A program made the position numbers and the translations under genes. This document shows, one piece after another, positions 25,736-34,394 of a DNA stretch of 64,000 bases; position 1 is the stretch's first letter; every line of letters starts with the position of its first letter. The stretch lies in the NCBI GenBank assembly GCA_964370835.1, contig CAYJLO010000002.1:1-64000 (forward strand), given 5' to 3'. This DNA is from CAYJAD01 sp964370835 (lineage in GTDB: Bacteria; Desulfobacterota; Desulfovibrionia; Desulfovibrionales; Desulfovibrionaceae). The notes beneath the pieces were generated by a model that saw only the letters and a program-made list of their open reading frames with translations, was not told where the DNA came from and did no database searches.

Positions 25736-26725
25736 ATGTCAGAACCTATAAAAAAAGAACAATCACTTTCCTTTATGGATAAAATTATGGAAGATGTGCG
25801 TGGCTTTGGCTTGCGCATTGTGGTGCATGTAAGTGCTTTTTTCTGTGCAGGGGTGGTGGTGTCCTTTGTGCCAAGTTTTGCGGCTTTGGGCATGTATGTG
25901 GGGCTCATTTGTCTTGTGGCTCGTGAAACGCGTTTACAGCCGGACTGGCTGGTGCCGGCGGGTCTTGGTGTTTGTCAAATGGTACTTTCTTTAGCTTTGG
26001 GAATGCCTCTTACCGAAGCGGTATTTTGGGGCGGTGCACAGGCTTGGGTGCAAAGACTTTTCATGAAACGCTTTTCCATGGGTACTGAATGGGGCACCGC
26101 TGTTTTTCTTGTGCCGTTGGCACTAAAATTTTTGGCCACATCCTCCAGCATAGTTTTCTTACTGGGCTCTTTTGCACTTATTTCTGTACTTGGCATGGCC
26201 TTTTGGGAATTACGCACCAAATTAGAAAAGAAAAAACAAGCTGTCCATGCGGCAAAAGAACAAATGGCACATGTGGCCTCCACCGTGGCTCAAGCTTCAG
26301 CACAACAAGCGGCCGCACGCTTGGCAGAGTATAAGGCATCCATTGCAAAATTGCGCACCAAGCAATTGCTTTTGCCGAAAAGCATGCAAACATCCACACA
26401 GGCTCTTATACAGTCGGCAGAAGCCATTGTGCTTTGCATGCAAGAAGATAAAAGAGACTCAGAGCCCGGAGAAAAGTTTTTACGTCGTTACTTACCGGCT
26501 ACGCACTCTGTATTGGAAAATTATTGTCGCTTGGCAGGATCAGCCAGAGTCAACAGCAATGCTAGCGAGGATATTGATACCGCTTTACAAAATAGTAAGG
26601 AGGTGCTTGTACGCTTAGAACAAGCCTTTAGTCATGAGCATAAAAGCCTTTTACGTAACGATATTGATGACTTTTCTGCAGATTTAAAAGTACTTGATAC
26701 GCTTTTAAAGATGGAAGGTCGTTAA
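25736..26725 (+). CDS. XpaC-like membrane protein (5-bromo-4-chloroindolyl phosphate hydrolysis family)
   Basis: A 329-residue protein. The first 165 residues hold several hydrophobic helices (about 25-60, 70-95, 118-150), followed by a coiled-coil stretch rich in Ala, Lys and Gln (166-220) and a helical C-terminus with RRYLPATHSVLENYCRL and LLRNDIDDFSADLKVLDTLLKMEG. The C-terminal pattern resembles the XpaC family, usually paired with TelA in tellurite/toxic-anion clusters. No telA is present here. An AAGGAT site precedes the ATG. The assignment rests on recalled motif similarity. Confidence 0.6.
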   Translation: MSEPIKKEQSLSFMDKIMEDVRGFGLRIVVHVSAFFCAGVVVSFVPSFAALGMYVGLICLVARETRLQPDWLVPAGLGVCQMVLSLALGMPLTEAVFWGGAQAWVQRLFMKRFSMGTEWGTAVFLVPLALKFLATSSSIVFLLGSFALISVLGMAFWELRTKLEKKKQAVHAAKEQMAHVASTVAQASAQQAAARLAEYKASIAKLRTKQLLLPKSMQTSTQALIQSAEAIVLCMQEDKRDSEPGEKFLRRYLPATHSVLENYCRLAGSARVNSNASEDIDTALQNSKEVLVRLEQAFSHEHKSLLRNDIDDFSADLKVLDTLLKMEGR

Positions 26726-26726
26726 A

Positions 26727-27212
26727 TTATCCCTTTTTTTGCTCGTCGTCCCATTGATTATAGGGATGGCGAGCAAGAGCTGCATTGCGATAACGCGCAT
26801 CAAAAGTCACTTCTTTGCCTATCCATTTAGGTTTTACAAAATGTTCATTTTCATGTTCTAATTCTATCTCTGCCACAATAAGTCCGGCATTATCTCCACA
26901 AAATTCATCCACTTCCCAAATATGTTTTCCCATAGGTATTTTATGTCGAATTTTATATATGAGGGGCTTATGTGCAAGAGTTTCTAAGAGCTCTTGAGCA
27001 TCTTCCATGGGTATGGGATATTCAAATTCAGGACGTCCAATACCGCTCTTGGGGCCTTTTATGGTGAGTACGGCTTTTTCTCCTTCGGTACGAATACGTA
27101 CAAAGCACTGTTCGGAAGAGTATATATAGCCTTGGCAAAAAGCAAAAGAAGTGCCTAGAGAACGCCATGTTTCCCCTAGTACAAGGAATTTTCGTTCTAT
27201 TTCTCTAAACAT
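26727..27212 (-). CDS. CYTH-domain protein
   Basis: A 161-residue triphosphate tunnel protein. The ExExK signature is Glu4, Glu6 and Lys8 in EIERKFLV, and the acidic strands VDEFCGDNAGLIVAEIELEHENE form the tunnel floor. Members act as inorganic triphosphatases or class IV adenylate cyclases; short single-domain forms such as this are often triphosphatases. A GGAGG site 5 bases before the ATG at 27212 fixes the start, so the upstream ATG at 27224, which overlaps that site, is not used. Its stop is one base from the convergent XpaC-like gene. Confidence 0.88.
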   Translation of the reverse strand: MFREIERKFLVLGETWRSLGTSFAFCQGYIYSSEQCFVRIRTEGEKAVLTIKGPKSGIGRPEFEYPIPMEDAQELLETLAHKPLIYKIRHKIPMGKHIWEVDEFCGDNAGLIVAEIELEHENEHFVKPKWIGKEVTFDARYRNAALARHPYNQWDDEQKKG

Positions 27213-27236
27213 CTGATCCTCCATGGTAAGAAAGCG

Positions 27237-28070
27237 TTATTTATAGCTATAGTTCCACATGGTGTACCAATCTCCGCCATGGGACATACCTGAAATTTGT
27301 TGGCAATATTCCATTTTTTGTTGAGCATTGCAAAAATTTTCACTTATTTGTGGCGGCACTATACTGTCATCATAACTGCTCACATGACGCTGTGGAATAT
27401 GTTGAATAGCATGTGTAATGCGCATGGGATCTTGTGATCCTGTTAATTTACTTACCTTATGCCAAGAGGTCCAGCCGTGAATGTCTAAATTACCGGCGGC
27501 CGAACCAAGAAAAATCACATCTGAGCGATGAGAAGCCACCAAAGCCGCTGCAGCACCGCCGCCAGAGTACCCAATAAGCACCACATGCTTTGCTTGTACT
27601 TCTGCCTTTATTTGGTCTATGGCCTCGTTTAGGGCTTGGATAACTTCCGGAGCAAGTCGATGCGATGTCCAATATTTTTTTGAACATAGGCCCATGACAT
27701 CCGATGACATGTATTGGCAAGGTCTAGCTAAGTATAACACAGCATTGTTGCTGGGGTCATGTTTTGCCAAATCAAGCGTGGTGCTTTTGGTGGGCGTGGG
27801 ATCTTTAGAGGGCCTATGACGAGTTAGCCATGCTAAACCATCTCCTTCTATATAAACATGTATTGTATGGGCAATGGCGTGTGCCGGACGCAAAAGGGCA
27901 TAAAGCGAGAATGTGTTGGTGTATATTCTGCGTTCTATAAAGCCCTGTTTTGATTGAGCTGTTTCTATGTTTTGGCGTACTGTGTCTGTGGAGTCTGTTT
28001 GTCTATGGAGTGTGCAAGAAAAGCAAAAAAGAGACAGAATACCTAGCAAAGCACTGATATGCCACCTCAT
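27237..28070 (-). CDS. Lipoprotein or secreted alpha/beta-hydrolase
   Basis: A 277-residue protein with an N-terminal signal sequence ending near Cys19 (LFCFSC), which is a weak lipobox. The nucleophile elbow is GYSGGG in HVVLIGYSGGGAAAAL, and a late His in GMSHGGDW would complete the triad, with an Asp in between (SSYDDSIVPP). Substrate unknown. A GGAGG site precedes the start. It follows the ADP-forming acyl-CoA synthetase by 19 bases, so both may be in one transcript with the CYTH gene. Confidence 0.78.
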   Translation of the reverse strand: MRWHISALLGILSLFCFSCTLHRQTDSTDTVRQNIETAQSKQGFIERRIYTNTFSLYALLRPAHAIAHTIHVYIEGDGLAWLTRHRPSKDPTPTKSTTLDLAKHDPSNNAVLYLARPCQYMSSDVMGLCSKKYWTSHRLAPEVIQALNEAIDQIKAEVQAKHVVLIGYSGGGAAAALVASHRSDVIFLGSAAGNLDIHGWTSWHKVSKLTGSQDPMRITHAIQHIPQRHVSSYDDSIVPPQISENFCNAQQKMEYCQQISGMSHGGDWYTMWNYSYK

Positions 28071-28089
28071 AACTACCTCCTTGAAAAAG

Positions 28090-30495
28090 TTATCCTTGAG
28101 AACAGGAGCATTGTTGGCTTTTTAGCCTTGCTTCCATATAAAGAGACAAAGCGGCTATGGCCTCATCGCAAACGCTAAAAATGGGTATACCCACTTGTAC
28201 AAGGGCTTGCCTATATGCATGGAATAAAGCGCCGCCATCCACTATACCAATGAGAGGTTTTATGCAATTTTGCGGTAGATTCTCCATGAGCTGTTGTGCC
28301 AAGGGGACCATGCCTTGTTCCGCATCGTATGCTAATATATCTGATCCAGGTGCTAAGGTATGGGTAACAGGGGATAAAGGCCCAAAGCTTAGTACCACAG
28401 CGTCAATGCCTGTATCTTCCAGTAAAGCTTTAGCAATGTCTATGTGCATCTTGTCATTGGAGGCAGGGTTGATATCTAAGGGATTTTGTACTGTTACCAA
28501 CTTTGAAAGTTTGTTTTCTTCTAAAATGGCATGGATTTTTTCTGTGCAGCTTGTGCTAAACTTTCCTAAGGTCATGCTGTATTCATCGGATTGAATGGAA
28601 TCAGCCATGCCCACAGCTTCAAAGCCAGCGCCGCTGGCCACCGCAAGGCGTCTGCCTCCAATATGTTTATGATGCAAGTGTTCTGCCAACATGAATACAT
28701 TTTGAAATTCTGTAAAGGTTCGCGCCACGATGGCACCTGCTTCACGAACGCAGCTTTCGCAAACCATATAGTCACCGGCAAGAGATGCCGTATGCCCGCT
28801 GGTGGCATTTTTTCCTTCTATGGTACGTCCAGCTTTATAGAAAATAACCATTTTCCCAGCATGAACGGCCTTTTGCACTGCGCGAACAAAGCTTAAACCG
28901 TCACCATCCTTAAAGCCTTCGGCATAGACAGCAATAACATCCACATGATCTTGTGTGCTAAAATATGTGAGCATATCTCCAAGGGTAAGGTCAGATTGAT
29001 TACCCATGGAAATCATATAGGCTGGCGAAAGAGAGGGCATCTGGCTCATGCGATGCAACATAAAGGCGCCACTTTGGCTAATGAGGGCCGCTCTATGCAT
29101 TTTTTTATCCCCAAGGGATGGGAATTTATCCTTGGGAATAAACCATGTATCATACACACCAGGACGTGAAACAACGCCCATGCAATTGGCCCCCAAAAAT
29201 ATGGGACCGCCATCTTCCTTGGTATGACCTTGCTCGATGGCATGCATAACCTTTTCTGCCCTTTCCACGCTCTCATCTGTTTCGCCCATGCTTCCGGCAA
29301 TGAGCATCACCGAATGCGCAGCATTTTCTTCAATGATGCTCGGCACAAGCTCTGGTAAGGTTTCTGCGCCCACAGCCATGACTAAGAGATCCAAAGGCTG
29401 GGATAAGGCTTGAACATGGGGAAGGCAATGTATGCCTTCAATGGAGCTTTCTTTTTCATGGAAGAGGGTAATGTTTTCTTTTGCAAAGCCTGATTCTTTA
29501 ATATTATCCAAAATAATGCGGCCAAAATTTTTACGGCTGGCAGAGGCCCCCATGATACCAATGCGTTGAGGGTGAAGTAGATTGTGTATTTTATGTATGG
29601 GGCGCCCTTGTTTTGCAGGTTGAGGCAAAGAGAAGCGACAGAGTCCATCCAGAGGAATCATTAAATAGTCTTTAAAAGCAAAGGGATTTATTTCTAACTC
29701 TTCTATAATAAACGGTGCATTGGGGTTTTGTGTGGAAAAGTATTTTCCCATATCAATGAAGGAGGCAAAACATTCCATGAGCTGCTCATCGCTCACAATG
29801 CGTTTTTGCCCGCGAGTATAGCCGGCAAGCTTTTGATATGAAATGGTTTTACGGAAAAGATGAAAAAAGGCTTCTCCATCCATCATTTCCACCGAGGCTG
29901 CCACAATGGCTTGACCTTTGCGAAAACGCTTGGCATACAACTCTGTGTCTGTACCCCCAAGGCCGGCGCTAATTATGGTACCAAATTCTCTACTATGACG
30001 CAGCCCAACAATGAGCTCATTGCCAAAAGCGTGGGAATCTGGCGGCATATATTGTGTAAGCATAACCCCCACCACATCTTTTTGAATGGCAAAAAGTAAA
30101 TCATCTCCCTTAAGGCCTTGATATTTTTCAGGGGCGTAATGGCTATGTCTTTCCACGAGGCTTGCAAAGGTTTCTGGTACTTCATAAAACATACGTCGCA
30201 CGGCTGCACGTACAGTATCTGAATTTAGGGGAACAATGCGCACGCCATGGGCTTCTGTTTTGTGCACAATGGTGGGGGAGACGATTTTGAGTACAATTTT
30301 GTCACCATGAAAGCCTGCCAAATCATCTTCAGTGGGGCGGGAATGTCTGGGAATAACAAGGGTTTTGGGCGGTGTTTCTGCGCCTGACAGGGCGAGAATT
30401 TCGTATACTTCATACTCGAAAAGATAATCGCGCCCTTGTTCTTGTGCCTTATTGAAAATCTGTGTAATGGAGGAATAATCAATGGATAATTGCAT
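28090..30495 (-). CDS. ADP-forming acyl-CoA synthetase (fused beta-alpha)
   Basis: Converts acyl-CoA, ADP and phosphate to the free acid, CoA and ATP. The 801 residues are arranged with the ATP-grasp domain first (about 20-290, with KIVSPTIVHKTEAHGV and NPFAF), then the CoA-binding Rossmann domain (IGIMGASASRKNFGR near 313) and the succinyl-CoA-ligase-like domains with the phosphohistidine segment SGHTASLAGD near 597. This order is the reverse of the common alpha-beta fusion. With IorAB it would let the cell gain ATP from aryl pyruvates, though acetyl-CoA is also possible. The AUG has only a weak ribosome site. A divergent 385-base gap lies upstream. Confidence 0.88.
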   Translation of the reverse strand: MQLSIDYSSITQIFNKAQEQGRDYLFEYEVYEILALSGAETPPKTLVIPRHSRPTEDDLAGFHGDKIVLKIVSPTIVHKTEAHGVRIVPLNSDTVRAAVRRMFYEVPETFASLVERHSHYAPEKYQGLKGDDLLFAIQKDVVGVMLTQYMPPDSHAFGNELIVGLRHSREFGTIISAGLGGTDTELYAKRFRKGQAIVAASVEMMDGEAFFHLFRKTISYQKLAGYTRGQKRIVSDEQLMECFASFIDMGKYFSTQNPNAPFIIEELEINPFAFKDYLMIPLDGLCRFSLPQPAKQGRPIHKIHNLLHPQRIGIMGASASRKNFGRIILDNIKESGFAKENITLFHEKESSIEGIHCLPHVQALSQPLDLLVMAVGAETLPELVPSIIEENAAHSVMLIAGSMGETDESVERAEKVMHAIEQGHTKEDGGPIFLGANCMGVVSRPGVYDTWFIPKDKFPSLGDKKMHRAALISQSGAFMLHRMSQMPSLSPAYMISMGNQSDLTLGDMLTYFSTQDHVDVIAVYAEGFKDGDGLSFVRAVQKAVHAGKMVIFYKAGRTIEGKNATSGHTASLAGDYMVCESCVREAGAIVARTFTEFQNVFMLAEHLHHKHIGGRRLAVASGAGFEAVGMADSIQSDEYSMTLGKFSTSCTEKIHAILEENKLSKLVTVQNPLDINPASNDKMHIDIAKALLEDTGIDAVVLSFGPLSPVTHTLAPGSDILAYDAEQGMVPLAQQLMENLPQNCIKPLIGIVDGGALFHAYRQALVQVGIPIFSVCDEAIAALSLYMEARLKSQQCSCSQG

Positions 30496-30880
30496 GGAGA
30501 GTCCTTATTTTTCAAAAGTGCATTTGATTGTATGAAGTATATTGCAGTTAAGGCATATATATAATCATAAAAGTTCCTTAAAGCAAGTCATGTACTTGGC
30601 ATTACATTGAAAAAATATTCCATCATAAACCGTGACAAAGATATGAAAATTTATATTACTAGCGAGGTTTCCCGAGACTTAGGTTTACATATGAGCTAAA
30701 GAATTTAAAGCTCAGTTGTAAAATTATTATAGTAAAATACTTTACCTGTCTAAAATAGTTGGATATGAAAAAATATATTTAGAGGCTGTATGAAGGTTAT
30801 TGCCAATGGGCATTTTTCAGCATACAAGACAAGGCCTTAGAGATTGAGATTTTTTGATTACACGCCTAAAAGGATATAAC
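30496..30880. other. Divergent intergenic region
   Basis: AT-rich spacer between the divergently transcribed acyl-CoA synthetase and glycosyltransferase genes. It should hold both promoters, but no site with convincing -35 and -10 spacing was found. A tiny frame encoding 18 residues (30643-30699, MKIYITSEVSRDLGLHMS) has no good ribosome site and is not claimed as a gene. The length exceeds what two simple promoters need, so a leader RNA ahead of the glycosyltransferase gene is possible. Confidence 0.5.
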
Positions 30881-32179
30881 ATGCTTGAAAATATTGATGG
30901 ATTAGGAAAGGCCATGCCTCCCACAGATAAAACTTTTCCCCGTACGCTTTTTTTATCTCATTGGTTTCCCCTTTCATCGGAAACTTTTGTTTTTTATGAA
31001 ATTGAAGGTTTACATAAGAGGCAATTACCTCTTTCTGTTATAACTTTATATGCGCGAAAAAATAAAAATTTAGCGCCGCATATTCGAGATACTGCCGTGC
31101 CCATAGAGCACTTTGGCATGGCAAATACGGGCCGTATTCTTTGGGCCACAGCCAAACGATTTGTGCGAGAGCCTAAAAAAAGTGCTTTTTTGTTGCGCAC
31201 GCTTCTTTTTAAGCGCTGGCGCAATGCAGAAATGCATTTAGAAAGCATATGGGCCGCATTTGCTGGATTTTACTTGGCTGAACGTTGTAAAGCCCTTGGT
31301 ATTGAGCATATGCATGCTGCGTGGGCCAATGGCCCTGCCACGGCAGCATGGGTGGTGCATAAACTTGACGGCATACCGTATTCTTTTTCGGTACATGCTG
31401 GAGATATTCGTCCACCGGATGGCTTTTTACAAGAAAAACTCATGGATTGTGCTTTTGCACGTGCCAATATACGTTTTAATATTCCATATTTAGAATCTTT
31501 TGTGCCTGCTAGTGAACATCATAAACTCTATCTTGTGTATAATGTTGCCACCATGCAAAACTGCCCCAAGGCTTTTGTGCCCATGCAGGCACCGTACAAA
31601 TTGTTAGCCATTGGACGTCTTATTGAAACAAAGGGCTTTCATTATCTTATTGATGCAGTGCGCTTGCTTAAAGACAACGGTGTTAAGGTTAAGTTATCCA
31701 TCATTGGCGATGGGGCTTGGCGTTCTAAATTGGAAAAGCGCATAGTAGATCAGGGCCTTGAACAGGAGGTCAACATGCTTGGCTTTGTAACTCACGATGG
31801 TATTTCACGTCACATCATGGAAAGTGATATTTTTGTGATGCCAAGTATTGTAAAAGAGAAAGTGCTTTGCTCCGACGGTTTGCCAAACGTGGTCATGGAA
31901 GCCATGCATCATTGCTTGCCTGTCATAGGCACTGACATAGCTGGTATGAAAGATGCAGTTATCGACGGGGAAACAGGGCTTTTAGTGCCTGAAAGAGATG
32001 CAAAAGCTTTAGCACATGCGGTGCAAACCATGGTGGCAGACAGAGAAAATGCTTTGCGTATGGCGCAAAATGCCAAGGAACGTGTGAGTCGCATGTTTGA
32101 TACTGAAGCAAATTTAGATAAATTATCTCACTTGATTACAGCGTATACGCCTAGTGCGGCTGTTGATAAGGAGAGCTAA
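30881..32179 (+). CDS. Glycosyltransferase family 4
   Basis: A 432-residue GT-B transferase likely acting on surface polysaccharide or LPS at the cytoplasmic face. The C-terminal half has the usual donor-binding signature: LLAIGRLIETKGFHYLIDAVRLL, SIIGDGAWRSKLE, and EX7E-type EGLPNVVMEAMHHCLPVIGTDIAGMKDAV written here as SDGLPNVVMEAM and GTDIAGM. The N-terminal half matches WcaL-like enzymes (HAAWANGPATAAWVV). The ATG at 30881 is preceded by AAAGGA; an upstream in-frame TTG lacks one. It is followed 14 bases later by the FUSC-type gene. Confidence 0.88.
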   Translation: MLENIDGLGKAMPPTDKTFPRTLFLSHWFPLSSETFVFYEIEGLHKRQLPLSVITLYARKNKNLAPHIRDTAVPIEHFGMANTGRILWATAKRFVREPKKSAFLLRTLLFKRWRNAEMHLESIWAAFAGFYLAERCKALGIEHMHAAWANGPATAAWVVHKLDGIPYSFSVHAGDIRPPDGFLQEKLMDCAFARANIRFNIPYLESFVPASEHHKLYLVYNVATMQNCPKAFVPMQAPYKLLAIGRLIETKGFHYLIDAVRLLKDNGVKVKLSIIGDGAWRSKLEKRIVDQGLEQEVNMLGFVTHDGISRHIMESDIFVMPSIVKEKVLCSDGLPNVVMEAMHHCLPVIGTDIAGMKDAVIDGETGLLVPERDAKALAHAVQTMVADRENALRMAQNAKERVSRMFDTEANLDKLSHLITAYTPSAAVDKES

Positions 32180-32193
32180 AAAAAGGAAAATTC

Positions 32194-33345
32194 ATGGCAA
32201 GTAAGCGTAAAGCTCAAGGTTTTTTTTCCACGTGGTTTCGCTCCTTTTTTATGGGATCTTCCCATGCTTTTAGTTTTAACTCTTGGTATAATTTGCCAGA
32301 GAAATTCATAAAAGCTTCTACAAAAAGGAATTTTCGCTATAGTATAAAAGTGACCTTGGCTTGTATTTTGGCCTATGTGTCGGCGGAGCTTTTAGACTTA
32401 GAGTATAGTTTATGGGCACCATTAGCGACTCTCATGGTCATGCAGATACATATGTCTTCTTCGCTGGAGATAAGCTTACTACGTCTTTTTGGTACTTTTT
32501 TTGGGGCCTTCATGGGGCTTACTTTTTCAGTGCTCATGCCACACACCTTGGAGGGACGTGTCATGGGCATTGCCATTGTGGTGCCCATTTGTGCTTTTAT
32601 GGAGTTATGGGAAGAGCGTTTTCGTTCTGCCGGAGTCACGGCTGTTTTCGTTTTACTGCTTGGTTATGAACAAGATTCCGGTATTTTAGTTTTTGCGTTA
32701 AATCGTGTGTTGGAAATGGCCATAGGTAGTATATCTGCTTTGTTAGTTTCAGGCTTACTCTGGCCGGCTTCTGCGGCGGCGGAAGTGCAAAATGCCACAC
32801 GCACGCATTTCACGCAAACGGCAGATCTAATAGAAAAAATGACCCATGATATTTTGCATAGGGAACGCAAGGTATCGCAGCGCTCCATGTTTCGATTACT
32901 GAATCAAATAAGTAATAATACACAACAGTTTTATAAAGTGCGCAACTACGAGTTGGCACATATTTACAGAGAATATCCTCTTTTGCCGCACAGTGTACGT
33001 CTTTTGGATGAATTGCGCATGTATATTTCCACCATGATGGATGCCTTAGAAACGGAGGGTGGAGTAGAGGTAAATGAAGATATTGGTAAAATTATTATAG
33101 AAGTGGCCGAAGCTTTAACCAATACCTTACGCTGGATGGCCGACCAAAATCAGCCAGCACCATTGCCTTTGCAAGCTCTTGTGGAAGATAGAGCCATTCG
33201 CTTTGCCACTGTACGTGAAGAAGGTCTTTTCCGTAAGTATGAAGCAGAAAAGATTTTGGCTTTATTTTCTTTTTATCATGGCCTTACTCACACAGCACAA
33301 GCTGTAGCCATCTATCAAGAGCGTCTTTTAGTAGCAAAAAAATAA
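32194..33345 (+). CDS. FUSC/aromatic-acid exporter-family membrane protein
   Basis: A 383-residue protein with an N-terminal block of about six membrane helices (residues 45-195) and a helical cytoplasmic C-terminus. The segment YSLWAPLATLMVMQIHMSSSLEISLLRLFGTFFGA is characteristic of the fusaric-acid-resistance and DUF939 group; the GT...A..G repeat is visible. Members export aromatic acids or other anions. If IorAB produces aryl acetates, this protein could be an exit route, but that is inference. A strong terminator follows at 33374. Confidence 0.8.
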   Translation: MASKRKAQGFFSTWFRSFFMGSSHAFSFNSWYNLPEKFIKASTKRNFRYSIKVTLACILAYVSAELLDLEYSLWAPLATLMVMQIHMSSSLEISLLRLFGTFFGAFMGLTFSVLMPHTLEGRVMGIAIVVPICAFMELWEERFRSAGVTAVFVLLLGYEQDSGILVFALNRVLEMAIGSISALLVSGLLWPASAAAEVQNATRTHFTQTADLIEKMTHDILHRERKVSQRSMFRLLNQISNNTQQFYKVRNYELAHIYREYPLLPHSVRLLDELRMYISTMMDALETEGGVEVNEDIGKIIIEVAEALTNTLRWMADQNQPAPLPLQALVEDRAIRFATVREEGLFRKYEAEKILALFSFYHGLTHTAQAVAIYQERLLVAKK

Positions 33346-33373
33346 TTTCCACTGTGCTTTAGCATGTTTTAAG

Positions 33374-33415
33374 CATAAGCCCCTTGAATGTAGTTACTCA
33401 AGGGGCTTATGTTTT
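33374..33415 (+). terminator. Intrinsic terminator after the FUSC gene
   Basis: A perfect 14-bp stem, CATAAGCCCCTTGA (33374-33387) paired with 33398-33411, a 10-base loop and TTTT to 33415. It lies 29 bases after the plus-strand stop codon. Confidence 0.88.
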
Positions 33416-33502
33416 GATGCAAGGTGTTTGAGTGATCAGCAGAAGTTATGCAGACGGTTCAATTAAGTAATCTATATATTATATTTTATGTAAAGTTTTT
33501 AT

Positions 33503-34384
33503 CTACCATTCTTTTGCTGAAAGCCTTGCAAGACCTTGAATGAGCACTTGTGTGCCGTCTTTGCCATGGCCTTGAGCTTCAAGCAATCTATAAGCTTGCT
33601 CTGCCAAGGTAAGGCCGGGAAGACTTAAGTTCATGCGACGGCATTCATCTATGCATAAGCCAAGGTCTTTGCGAAAATGTTCCACAAAAAATCCCGGACT
33701 ATAGTCTTTATCCACGAGGCGTTTACCTAATACGTTCATGGCTGTGCTGCCGGCGGCGCCGTTCACAACGGTTTCGCGCCATGTGGCCACATCTAGGCCG
33801 CATTCTTTGGCAAAGAGAAGGGATTCACATACGGAAAACATGACCCCTGCTATGGCCACTTGATTGGCTAATTTTGCCTTTTGTCCAAGTCCGGAATCTC
33901 CGCAATGCACAATGGTTTTTCCCATTGCTTCAAAACAAGGAAATAGTGCGTCATAGGCTTGCTTAGTACCGCCCACAAAAATGGAAAGAGTGGCATTTTT
34001 AGCACCCACATCACCGCCTGTCACCGGAGCATCTAAGGAATAGCAACCTTTTTGGGAGGCTTGCATGGCGATGCGCTCTGCCAAATTGGGGCATGAAGTG
34101 GTCATATCGCACACAATACCGCCGGGTTTTAAACCTGCCAAAGCACCTTTTTCTCCCAGCATAACTTCTTCCACATCACTGGGAAAGCCCACAATGGAAA
34201 AAACAGCGTCGGATTTTTCCGCTACTTCTTTGGGGCTTTGAGCCCAAGTGGCGCCCATTTCCAATAAAGGAGCGGCTTTTTCCTTGGTGCGGCTGTAGAT
34301 GGTGAGTTCATAGCCAGCCTTGCGTAAGTGCGAGGCCATGGAAAGCCCCATAATACCTGTTCCTATCCAACCTAAGCTTTTCAT
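33503..34384 (-). CDS. 3-hydroxyisobutyrate dehydrogenase-family oxidoreductase
   Basis: An NAD(P)-dependent beta-hydroxyacid dehydrogenase of 293 residues. The Rossmann motif GWIGTGIMGLSMASHL starts at residue 5; DAPVTGGDVGAKNATLSIFVGG is the substrate-binding loop and the catalytic Lys is in GLGQKAKLANQVAIAG. Substrates of close relatives include tartronate semialdehyde, succinic semialdehyde and glyoxylate. An AAGGAG site supports the start. It lies just beyond the SUMF1-domain gene of the Srf cluster (10-base gap) on the same strand, so it may share its transcript, without obvious functional link. Confidence 0.9.
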   Translation of the reverse strand: MKSLGWIGTGIMGLSMASHLRKAGYELTIYSRTKEKAAPLLEMGATWAQSPKEVAEKSDAVFSIVGFPSDVEEVMLGEKGALAGLKPGGIVCDMTTSCPNLAERIAMQASQKGCYSLDAPVTGGDVGAKNATLSIFVGGTKQAYDALFPCFEAMGKTIVHCGDSGLGQKAKLANQVAIAGVMFSVCESLLFAKECGLDVATWRETVVNGAAGSTAMNVLGKRLVDKDYSPGFFVEHFRKDLGLCIDECRRMNLSLPGLTLAEQAYRLLEAQGHGKDGTQVLIQGLARLSAKEW

Positions 34385-34394
34385 GTGACGCTCC

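Noticed and set aside
30643..30699. An 18-codon reading frame considered as a leader peptide
   Set aside because: No convincing ribosome site, no regulatory codon run and no terminator-antiterminator pair beside it.
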